Positions 1 through 5,499 of a stretch of DNA of 9,726 nucleotides are shown here, one piece after another. The stretch covers positions 1 to 9,726 of the forward strand of contig USGC01000055.1 in the NCBI GenBank assembly GCA_900554095.1, in the 5' to 3' direction. The position numbers and the translations under genes were made by a program. The notes below the pieces were generated by a model. That model was not told the origin of the DNA. It ran no database searches and saw only the letters and a program-made list of their open reading frames with translations. The stretch's first letter is position 1, and the number at the start of each line of letters is the position of its first letter. The DNA comes from an uncultured bacterium (GTDB lineage: Bacteria; Cyanobacteriota; Vampirovibrionia; Gastranaerophilales; Gastranaerophilaceae).

Positions 1-1
1 G

Positions 2-292
2 GAGCATGACCGGCCGTCCTCTCCCAAAACTCCAGTAAAGTCGGTGCCGGCCTCCGCCGAGAAGGACAGCCGTGCGGAAAAAAAACAGCTGCAAAGCCGC
101 CTGAAAAAACTGGAAAAAGAATTGGAACAGTTAAACAAAGAAAAGGAAGATCTCGAAAATCAGTTTCAAAATCTCATGTCGCCGTCCGAAATTGTCAGGA
201 AACAAAAAGAGCTTGCTGTGATCGCACAAAAACTTGAGGAAAGCGAGTCTCTGTGGCTGGAGCTCTCTGAAAAACTTGAAAGCATAAGTTAA
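2..292 (+). CDS. ABC-F family ATPase, C-terminal part (5' truncated)
   Basis: This is the 3' end of a longer gene. The frame is open from base 2 (the first base is the end of a codon) to TAA at 290-292, and the GTG at 44 is internal, not a start. The visible 96 residues begin with a Pro/Ser-rich linker (about residues 1-20). A highly charged Lys/Glu/Leu heptad region follows (KKLEKELEQL, then a second helix KQKELAVIAQKLEE) and ends in a short WLELSEKLE motif. Two antiparallel helices with a Trp-Leu-Glu-Leu-Ser-type ending are characteristic of the C-terminal domain of Uup-type ABC-F proteins. These are soluble tandem ATPases that act at the ribosome, and the C-terminal coiled coil binds nucleic acid. 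The ATPase domains lie outside the window, so the assignment rests on this tail alone. The gene appears unrelated in function to the glycan operon downstream. Confidence 0.75.
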   Translation, partial: EHDRPSSPKTPVKSVPASAEKDSRAEKKQLQSRLKKLEKELEQLNKEKEDLENQFQNLMSPSEIVRKQKELAVIAQKLEESESLWLELSEKLESIS

Positions 293-346
293 TTATAAAA
301 AATTTAAGCAATTAAGCGTTGAGTCTGTATGCTTTTCTCCATTTTA

Positions 347-355
347 TGGCATAAT
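347..355 (+). promoter_or_regulatory. candidate extended -10 element for the leader RNA
   Basis: TGGCATAAT fits the TGn-TATAAT extended -10 pattern with one mismatch in the hexamer. No recognisable -35 sits 17 bases upstream, as is allowed for extended -10 promoters. Transcription would start near 362 and run through the hairpins described below. A competing candidate lies at 369-397. Confidence 0.3.
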
Positions 356-368
356 TTCAAAATAGTGC

Positions 369-397
369 TTGAACTTTCTAATCCCTTCCTTTATTGT
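369..397 (+). promoter_or_regulatory. candidate sigma-70-like promoter upstream of the leader
   Basis: TTGAAC (369-374) and TATTGT (392-397) are separated by 17 bases; each matches four of six consensus positions. A start would fall near 404, just before the first stable hairpin (407-425). It is an alternative to the extended -10 at 347-355. One of the two, or read-through from the ABC-F gene, must feed the operon. Confidence 0.3.
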
Positions 398-614
398 GAG
401 TCCAAGCCTGGGGACAAACCCGAGGAACAGAACTCAGTAAGTTCGGAGCTTTGAACGGCTCTTGTAAAGGATAAGGCAGGGATATCTGTCTTAAGTCTGT
501 TGTTACAACAGAAAACTTTCTGCATCCGCAGAGACGAAACGAATTTTCATTCGTTTCGTTCTGTTGACTTTACATATCCGTTTAAAACTCTGCCGCCCTT
601 TAGGGTGGTTTTTT
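398..614 (+). ncRNA. structured leader or small RNA of unknown family, ending in a terminator
   Basis: This stretch holds no convincing protein gene but an unusual density of inverted repeats. Hairpins visible by eye are: 407-425 (loop 414-418, one G-G mismatch); 430-444 (5 bp); 472-493 (8 bp including one G-U); 496-512 (7 bp, loop 503-505); 519-532 (5 bp, loop 524-527); 534-559 (11 perfect bp, loop 545-548); and the terminator 593-608. In addition 465-470 pairs with 597-602 and 475-481 pairs with 588-594. This long-range helix would close the whole 3' half and is incompatible with both the 472-493 hairpin and the terminator. I looked for signatures of RNase P RNA, SRP RNA, tmRNA and 6S RNA and recognised none. 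It could be a cis-acting attenuator for the glycan operon or a free small RNA; position favours the first. Confidence 0.5.
593..614 (+). terminator. intrinsic terminator just upstream of the operon
   Basis: The stem CCGCCC (593-598) pairs with GGGTGG (603-608) around the loop TTTA, with one G-U pair, and is followed by six T residues (609-614). It ends 25 bases before the ATG at 640, so anything transcribed from upstream must pass it to express the operon. That position is typical of an attenuator rather than a gene-end terminator. Alternative pairing of 588-602 with 465-481 would dissolve it. Confidence 0.75.
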
Positions 615-639
615 GTTATGACAGAGAAGGAAAATTGAT

Positions 640-1128
640 ATGTATCGTCATTCTGAGAGTACTGGTGCACAATCCGAAAATCTGAAAAATTCTCCTACTT
701 ATTACATAGTCAGCGGCGGTTTTGATCCGATACATGAGGGGCATATAGAGATGATAAAGGCGGGAGCTGCAGCGAGCGACGGAGTTATTTTGCTGTTAAA
801 TTCGGACGCGTGGCTTTGCCGCAAGAAGGGCAAGAACTTTATGAATTACAACACGCGTCGGGTAATCTGCGAGAACCTGAAAGGGGTAATAGACGTTCTG
901 GCGTTTAATGATGATGACAATTCGGCCAGCGACGGCATTCGGCGCGCCCGGGAGAAATATGCGGACTGTAATTTGGTTTTTGCCAACGGCCGCGACCGCA
1001 CCAAAGATAACATTCCTGAATCTGCAATATGCAAGGAATTGAACGTAAGCCTGGCCTTTGGCGTCGGCGGCGAAAACAAAGCCAATTCCTCCTCCTGGAT
1101 TTTGGATAACTGGAAAAAAGGAGCCTGA
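640..1128 (+). CDS. HxGH-family nucleotidyltransferase (cytidylyl/adenylyltransferase-like)
   Basis: A 162-residue cytosolic enzyme of the nucleotidyltransferase superfamily that activates small phosphorylated compounds with CTP or ATP. A GGFDPIHEGH segment (residues 26-35) is the nucleotide-binding loop carrying the HxGH signature. A LNSDAWLCRKKG stretch follows, like the NSD-RxKG region of glycerol-3-phosphate cytidylyltransferase and HldE-type enzymes. Near the C terminus, NSSSWIL stands where relatives have the ISTS/SSS phosphate-binding motif. Length suits a single-domain member. The start is supported by AAGGA at 627-631, eight bases before ATG; about 20 polar residues precede the first predicted strand, which is slightly long. 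The next gene begins three bases after the stop. The natural substrate cannot be read from sequence; a heptose, glycerol or other polyol phosphate used in the glycan is an inference. Confidence 0.82.
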   Translation: MYRHSESTGAQSENLKNSPTYYIVSGGFDPIHEGHIEMIKAGAAASDGVILLLNSDAWLCRKKGKNFMNYNTRRVICENLKGVIDVLAFNDDDNSASDGIRRAREKYADCNLVFANGRDRTKDNIPESAICKELNVSLAFGVGGENKANSSSWILDNWKKGA

Positions 1129-1131
1129 TAT

Positions 1132-2067
1132 ATGTCAGATCCGATTGATATAAGTATTATCACGGCATCATATAATTTATTGAAGTCTGGCCGGAAAGAA
1201 AAAATTATACGTTGCTTAGAGAGTATCCATGCTCAGAAAAATGTCAAATATGAGCATCTGATTATAGATGGAGCTTCCACCGATGGGACATTGGAATTTT
1301 TGTCCCCGTATGAAAAAAAAGGCTGGATAAAAATTTATTCAGAGCCTGACAAGGGAATTTATGATGCCTTTAATAAAGGAATTGATAAAGCATTAGGGAA
1401 ATATGTCTGCTTTATTAATTCAGATGATTACTTGAACACTCCCGAAGGTCTTTCAGTCTCATTGAATCTTCTGCAGCAAACCGGGGCCGATTTTTCCTAT
1501 TCGCCGGTCAGTTATGAACAGGGGGGGCACATTATTAGTACAGACGAAAAACGTACTGATATGAGAAATGTTTTTTATCATATCCCGGGCTGCCACCAGG
1601 GAATGCTTTTTAAGAAAAGTTTATTTGGGCAAATAGGTTTGCACGAATTGAAATTTGAGATTTGTGCAGATTACGATTTTATTTTGCGGGCAGTTTTATC
1701 AAAAGCAACCTCAGTAAGGGTACCTCAATCATATGCTGTATTCAGTATGGAAGGGTTGTCCGGAAGCAATCCGGAGCAACTGGCTCAAGAGAGCATAGCA
1801 ATTAAAGCAAAGAATTATAATTGCTCATATAAAGAAGCAGAGAAAATACATCAAACATTATACGTTCCATGGAAGTTATATATCAAACTGCTGAGCTGTA
1901 CGGCGGTCGATAATAAATTTTCATATCTTCTTTGGAATTGGAGACATTCTCCGCAAAGGCAAAAATTAAAAGCACTCCGTCACTGGATTTTTACATTGCG
2001 TACTCGAAAGGGACGGAGAGCATTGAGAATTTTAGGAATCAATATAGTAAGCGAGGAGAAGAGATGA
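1132..2067 (+). CDS. family 2 glycosyltransferase
   Basis: A 311-residue GT-A-fold transferase that moves a sugar from a nucleotide donor to a growing glycan on the cytoplasmic face of the inner membrane. Visible family 2 marks are the N-terminal strand ISIITASYN (about 7-15), DGASTDGT (46-53), SEPDKGIYDAFNKG (70-83) and the metal-binding NSDD (96-99). ICADYDF (177-183) probably covers the catalytic acid region. No membrane-spanning segment is evident. The C terminus is Arg/Lys-rich (LRTRKGRRALRILG), suited to touching the membrane surface. The start has AAGGAG at 1118-1123 inside the previous gene, so translation is likely coupled. The stop overlaps the gmd start by four bases (ATGA). The first half closely resembles the transferases at 4419 and 6743, but this copy lacks their clear repeat tail. 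Donor and acceptor are unknown. Confidence 0.9.
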   Translation: MSDPIDISIITASYNLLKSGRKEKIIRCLESIHAQKNVKYEHLIIDGASTDGTLEFLSPYEKKGWIKIYSEPDKGIYDAFNKGIDKALGKYVCFINSDDYLNTPEGLSVSLNLLQQTGADFSYSPVSYEQGGHIISTDEKRTDMRNVFYHIPGCHQGMLFKKSLFGQIGLHELKFEICADYDFILRAVLSKATSVRVPQSYAVFSMEGLSGSNPEQLAQESIAIKAKNYNCSYKEAEKIHQTLYVPWKLYIKLLSCTAVDNKFSYLLWNWRHSPQRQKLKALRHWIFTLRTRKGRRALRILGINIVSEEKR

Positions 2068-3131
2068 AGAAAGCGCTGATCACGGGGATAACGGGACAGG
2101 ATGGTTCTTATTTGGCAGAGTTACTGTTGGATAAGGGCTATGAGGTACACGGCATAAAGCGCCGTTCGTCGTTGTTCAACACGGGCCGGATAGACCATCT
2201 GGCAGGAAAGGTAAAGCTGCATGACGGGGATTTGACGGACAGTTCGAATTTGATCCGTCTGATGAAAGAGATAGAGCCGGACGAGGTTTATAACCTGACG
2301 GCACAGTCGCATGTAAAAGTCTCATGGGATTGCCCGGAATACACGGCGGACACGGATGCGTTGGGCACGTTGCGTCTGTTGGAGGCGATAAGGGTTTGCG
2401 GACTGGAGCGGAAGACGAAGTTTTATCAGGCATCGACTTCGGAGCTTTATGGCTTGATACAAGAACCGATACAAAAGGAAACGACACCGTTTTATCCGCG
2501 TTCGCCCTATGCGGTAGCAAAACTTTATTCCTATTGGATTTGCGTGAATTAACGTGAAAGTTTCGGTATTTTTGCGGCGAACGGGATATTGTTTAATCAC
2601 GAGAGCCCGCGGCGCGGCGAGACGTTTGTCACGCGAAAGATCACCATGGCGGCGTCGCGGATAGCGCTGGGGATGCAGGAGAAGCTTTATTTGGGCAATC
2701 TGAGCGCCAAACGGGACTGGGGTCATGCGAAAGACTACGTTGAGGGGATGTGGCGGATATTGCAGCAGGATAAGCCGGCAGATTATGTATTGGCGACCGG
2801 CACGACGACGTCCATCCGAGACTTTGTGAGTATGACCTTCAAAGAGCTTGGCATAGAGATAACATGGCAAGGCGAAGGAGTTAACGAAAAAGGTATAGAT
2901 AAGAAGACGGGGAAAGTTCTGGTAGAAGTAGATCCGAAGTTTTTCCGTCCGGCGGAAGTAGAATTGTTGCTGGGAGACAGCACGAAAGCGAGAACACAGC
3001 TGGGCTGGAAACCGACATATGATTTGTCGGCATTGGTAAAAGAGATGGTTGCCGAAGATTTGAAACTCGCCCAAAAGGAAAAGCTCCTCAATGACAACGG
3101 TTACGAAACCCTAACTCCCAGAGAGGCTTAA
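2064..3131 (+). pseudogene. gmd: GDP-mannose 4,6-dehydratase, interrupted by one in-frame stop
   Basis: Intact Gmd turns GDP-D-mannose into GDP-4-keto-6-deoxy-D-mannose, the precursor of GDP-fucose, GDP-rhamnose and GDP-perosamine. The product is recognised over its entire length: Rossmann loop GITGQDG (8-14), RRSSLFNTGRIDHL (33-46), NLTAQSHVKVSW (77-88), STSE with the catalytic Thr/Glu (124-127), YAVAK active site (149-153), NHESPRRGETFVTRKI and the typical C-terminal LGW-KP region. Codon 163 (2550-2552) is TAA where the family has Tyr in VNYRES. The frame then continues unchanged (RESFGIFAANGILFNHE) to TAA at 3129-3131, giving about 355 codons, a normal Gmd length. There is no frameshift and no second lesion. 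A truncated 162-residue product would keep the catalytic residues but lose the C-terminal substrate-binding part. A TTG at 2589 or ATG at 2646 could restart, without an obvious ribosome site. Recent mutation and sequence error are both possible. Confidence 0.9.
2550..2552 (+). other. premature TAA stop inside gmd
   Basis: TAA replaces the expected Tyr codon (TAT or TAC) one residue after VN. The sequence on either side translates in the same frame as conserved Gmd, so one third-position base explains the break. Several other genes here end in TAA (292, 3131, 7855, 9107), so a local genetic code that reads TAA as Tyr is unlikely. Confidence 0.9.
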
Positions 3132-3134
3132 ATC

Positions 3135-3500
3135 ATGGAAGATATGATAGAATTCATCAAGCCGGATTTCAGTTTTGCCGATGAACGCGGCGCATTGACG
3201 CAGCTCTGCCGGGAAGGTTGGAAACAGATAAACGTCACCAGCTCAAAGGCGGGAGTTTTCCGCGGAGGACATTATCACAAAAACAATAAAGAAGCCTTTT
3301 ACATAATAAAAGGCGAAATAGAAATTCAGCTGACGAAAGATGGCCGAGAAGAGACGGTAACGGTAAAGGAGGGAGACTTTTTCGTACTGAAACCTTATGC
3401 CGTCCACTCGTTTAAGTTCAAACAGGATACGCTGATGGTAGCGCTTTATGATAAAGGCGTAGAGGAAGCCGGCGGTCAAAAAGACATCTATGCGGCCTGA
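3135..3500 (+). CDS. sugar cupin (FdtA/WxcM-like or CapF C-terminal-like)
   Basis: A 121-residue single-domain cupin. Metal-binding-type residues are visible: HYH (46-48), Glu53 in the KNNKEAFYIIKGE strand pair, and His91 in VLKPYAVHSF, matching the two cupin motifs. The segment around residues 40-62 (VFRGGHYHKNNKEAFYIIKG) resembles cupins of the WxcM/FdtA group (dTDP-4-keto-6-deoxyhexose 3,4-ketoisomerases) and the C-terminal cupin of CapF. In nucleotide-sugar clusters these act on 4-keto-6-deoxy sugars. Sitting three bases behind gmd and before an SDR, it may isomerise or epimerise the Gmd product, but that is inference. The AGAGG at 3122-3126 serves the ATG at 3135; an ATG at 3144 would shorten it by three residues. 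No signal peptide; cytosolic. Confidence 0.8.
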   Translation: MEDMIEFIKPDFSFADERGALTQLCREGWKQINVTSSKAGVFRGGHYHKNNKEAFYIIKGEIEIQLTKDGREETVTVKEGDFFVLKPYAVHSFKFKQDTLMVALYDKGVEEAGGQKDIYAA

Positions 3501-3512
3501 AGGAGACAAAGC

Positions 3513-4394
3513 ATGTACTTAATAGTAGGAGCGAAAGGTTTTCTGGGCAGCTATCTCATAAAAAACATCTTGTCTATGACAAAGGATGATGTTGTTGCTG
3601 CAGATGTCAATTATGTAGAAACAGAACAAAATCCGAGGTTGTCATGGCAAAATTGTGATATAACCAAAGAAAAAGATGTTGAAAAGTTACGAGAATATCT
3701 TAAAGAAAAAAACGATATAAAGGTCATATATCTCCCCGTATATTTTAACGTCAATAAAAATCCTGAAGTAGATAAGCAGGCTTGGAATGTAAATATATTA
3801 AGTTTTGCCCGTTTCTTAGATATTTTTGATAAGGTTTCCACCTTTTATGGTATTTCGACAGATATGTTATACAAAGAAGACAGAGACATACCATATACTG
3901 AGCATGATGAAATTACCCCGATGAATGATTATGCACGGCATAAGGCGGTAGAAGAGCGTATGTTGGAAGCCAAAGGATATAATATTGTCAGATTGCCGGT
4001 AATGATGGGGCCAAGTTTGTCATTGGTAAAAAAACATTTTTATGATGATATCGTGTCCAATCTGCGAGCAGGAAAATCAATGGAATTCTTTACGGATTCA
4101 TGGCGTTCAATGATAGATTTTGACACAGTTTCACAAATACTGGTCAAATTAATGGAAACCCCTTCAGCACATCAATATCCGATAGTCAACATTGCCGGGG
4201 ATGAAGCTCTTTCTAAATATGAATTTGCACTTCGTCTGGCCGATAAATACGGCTTAGATAAAAATCTGGTCATCCCGATTTCAATGGATAATGATACTAA
4301 AATTTGGACAGAGAAGAGACCAAAGAAAATTTTGCTGGATAATAGTTTAGTAAAACAAATCCTCGGCTTAAATGAATTGAAAATAAAAATTTAG
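3513..4394 (+). CDS. RmlD-like NAD(P)-dependent sugar reductase/epimerase (SDR)
   Basis: A 293-residue extended short-chain dehydrogenase/reductase acting on a nucleotide-linked sugar in the cytosol. The N-terminal GAKGFLG (6-12) is the GxxGxxG cofactor loop, Asp31 follows strand 2, and CDIT (48-51) marks the next adenine-contact region. STDMLY (115-120) and YARHK (140-144) give the Ser/Thr, Tyr and Lys catalytic set. The layout and length, with a VYxxSTD-like strand and a short C-terminal substrate domain, resemble dTDP-4-dehydrorhamnose reductase RmlD and CapF-type reductases. The AGGAG at 3501-3505 lies eight bases before ATG. With the cupin directly upstream, the pair looks like an isomerase/epimerase plus 4-keto reductase. 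The sugar produced cannot be deduced. Base composition becomes more AT-rich through this gene compared with gmd. Confidence 0.82.
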   Translation: MYLIVGAKGFLGSYLIKNILSMTKDDVVAADVNYVETEQNPRLSWQNCDITKEKDVEKLREYLKEKNDIKVIYLPVYFNVNKNPEVDKQAWNVNILSFARFLDIFDKVSTFYGISTDMLYKEDRDIPYTEHDEITPMNDYARHKAVEERMLEAKGYNIVRLPVMMGPSLSLVKKHFYDDIVSNLRAGKSMEFFTDSWRSMIDFDTVSQILVKLMETPSAHQYPIVNIAGDEALSKYEFALRLADKYGLDKNLVIPISMDNDTKIWTEKRPKKILLDNSLVKQILGLNELKIKI

Positions 4395-4402
4395 GAGAGA
4401 GT
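4395..4402 (+). repeat. intergenic GAGAGAGT, copy 1
   Basis: GAGAGAGT begins directly after the TAG of the SDR gene, 24 bases before the ATG at 4419. The same octamer occurs at 5488-5495 and 6727-6734, each time in the gap before a glycosyltransferase gene. Here a separate AAGGA (4406-4410) is the better ribosome site, so this copy is not needed as one. Confidence 0.5.
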
Positions 4403-4418
4403 TTTAAGGAACTGCAAA

Positions 4419-5477
4419 ATGGAAAAGACTAAAGTAACAGTTATTACGGTTTGTTATAATATTATAAAAAATAAGAGACTGAATTTTTTGATTCAGAATT
4501 TTCAATCGGTAAATAATCAGAGCTACAAGAATATTGAACATCTAGTTATAGATGGAGCATCAACAGATGGCACGGTGGAAGTTCTGAAAGAATATGAAAA
4601 AAAAGGTTGGATAAAATATATAAGTGAGCCGGATAAAGGAATTTTTGATGCAATGAATAAAGGTCATAAAATGGCTCAAGGAGAATATGTACTAGTTCTA
4701 AATTCAGATGATTGGTATGCATCAGAAGATGTAATCGAAAATATGGTACAGACAATTACAAAAAATAAAGCAGATTATGTTTTTGGCAATCATGAGTGTT
4801 GGAATATAGATGGATTCCATGCTCTAGGTAAGTCAGAGCCCCAAATATTTTGGCGCTATATGCCATTTAATCATCCTACGATTATGATTAAAAATTCTGT
4901 AGTAAAGGAATTGGGATATTATCGAACAGATTTTGATACAGTGGAGGACTATCGTTTTGTAATTGATTTAATATTAAAAGATTATAAGGGGGTCTATACA
5001 GATAAAACAATTGTGAATTTCAGACTGGGCGGAGCATCTTATGATCAGAAAACTTTAACATCCTTTTACGATTTTCACTATAGACGATTAGCCAAATTGT
5101 ATATGTGGTTCTATAGTAAGTTTGATAAAAGATTAGATGAAGAAAAAATTATACAAAATTATATGTGGGATATAGGTGGAAAGTTTGATGAGTTGTTTTT
5201 TATTAAATTGATGCGGTATATGATTTCGTTAAAGCTGAAAAATTTTAATTATGAACAATTTTTTCAAGATGTAACAAATTTTAAAAATAATTTGACGAGA
5301 AGTACAGAAAAGGAAGAAATAAAAAAGATTGATGTTAGTGAGATAAAAATACAAAAATGTTTTACAAAAAGGTATAAACTCTGGGGCATTCCTATTCTTA
5401 AAATTAAAGCAGATAAAAAAGGAGTAAAATATAAAATATTTGATTTTATTCCATTGCTGACATTAAAAATAAAATAA
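4419..5477 (+). CDS. family 2 glycosyltransferase with C-terminal repeat tail
   Basis: A 352-residue GT2 enzyme. N-terminal GT-A marks are VTVITVCYN (6-14), DGASTDGT (45-52), SEPDKGIFDAMNKG (69-82) and NSDD (95-98). MPFNHPTIM and TVEDYRF follow in the acceptor and catalytic region. From about residue 210 a helical, Lys/aromatic-rich region contains SLKLKNFNYEQFF, matched by SLNLKNFDYKKCF in the GT2 at 6743, so the two are close paralogs beyond the catalytic domain. Residues 318-352 hold two repeats (YKLWGIPILKIK and YKIFDFIPLLTLKIK) shared with the next two genes. The AAGGA at 4406-4410 supports the start. Base composition is strongly AT-rich. Transfer of one sugar of the glycan at the inner-membrane cytoplasmic face is inferred; donor unknown. 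Confidence 0.9.
   Translation: MEKTKVTVITVCYNIIKNKRLNFLIQNFQSVNNQSYKNIEHLVIDGASTDGTVEVLKEYEKKGWIKYISEPDKGIFDAMNKGHKMAQGEYVLVLNSDDWYASEDVIENMVQTITKNKADYVFGNHECWNIDGFHALGKSEPQIFWRYMPFNHPTIMIKNSVVKELGYYRTDFDTVEDYRFVIDLILKDYKGVYTDKTIVNFRLGGASYDQKTLTSFYDFHYRRLAKLYMWFYSKFDKRLDEEKIIQNYMWDIGGKFDELFFIKLMRYMISLKLKNFNYEQFFQDVTNFKNNLTRSTEKEEIKKIDVSEIKIQKCFTKRYKLWGIPILKIKADKKGVKYKIFDFIPLLTLKIK
5370..5474 (+). repeat. C-terminal protein repeat, two copies (GT2)
   Basis: Residues 318-352 contain YKLWGIPILKIK and, about 20 residues later, YKIFDFIPLLTLKIK. Pattern: Tyr-Lys-hydrophobic-aromatic-x-hydrophobic-hydrophobic-Pro-hydrophobic-hydrophobic-x-hydrophobic-Lys, joined by a Lys/Gly linker (ADKKGVK). The same unit ends the proteins encoded at 5500 and 6743. 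Confidence 0.85.
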
Positions 5478-5487
5478 TCTAAAATTA

Positions 5488-5495
5488 GAGAGAGT
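5488..5495 (+). promoter_or_regulatory. GAGAGAGT, copy 2, ribosome site deciding the GT8 start
   Basis: This purine run ends five bases before ATG 5500, a usual ribosome-binding distance. A GTG at 5494 is in the same frame but overlaps the run itself and would have no ribosome site. ATG 5500 is therefore the better start. Confidence 0.6.
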
Positions 5496-5499
5496 GTTA

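Noticed and set aside
44..292. Independent small coiled-coil gene starting at GTG 44
   Set aside because: The same frame is open upstream to base 2, with a linker expected for ABC-F proteins, and no ribosome site precedes the GTG.
361..480. JUMPstart/ops-like element that would recruit an RfaH-type antiterminator
   Set aside because: The segment around 406-425 is only loosely G-rich; neither the ops core nor the rest of the JUMPstart sequence can be aligned.
500..685. Open reading frame of 61 codons across the leader and the terminator
   Set aside because: It lacks a ribosome site, runs through hairpins and the intrinsic terminator, and overlaps the well-supported start at 640 in another frame.
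846..1163. Minus-strand open frame opposite the nucleotidyltransferase
   Set aside because: It lies fully antisense to a recognised HxGH enzyme and lacks its own features.
2040..2067. A degenerate copy of the tail repeat at the end of the GT2 at 1132
   Set aside because: ALRILGINIV is vaguely similar to YKLWGIPILK but lacks Tyr, Pro and the second unit; a chance hydrophobic/basic ending is as likely.
2322..3074. Long minus-strand open frame of 250 codons inside gmd
   Set aside because: It is antisense to conserved Gmd sequence on the plus strand; its translation is low-complexity Arg/Pro/Cys-rich with no family features.
2589..3131. Separate gene starting at TTG 2589
   Set aside because: It is simply the continuation of gmd in the same frame after the TAA; the conserved residues begin before this TTG.
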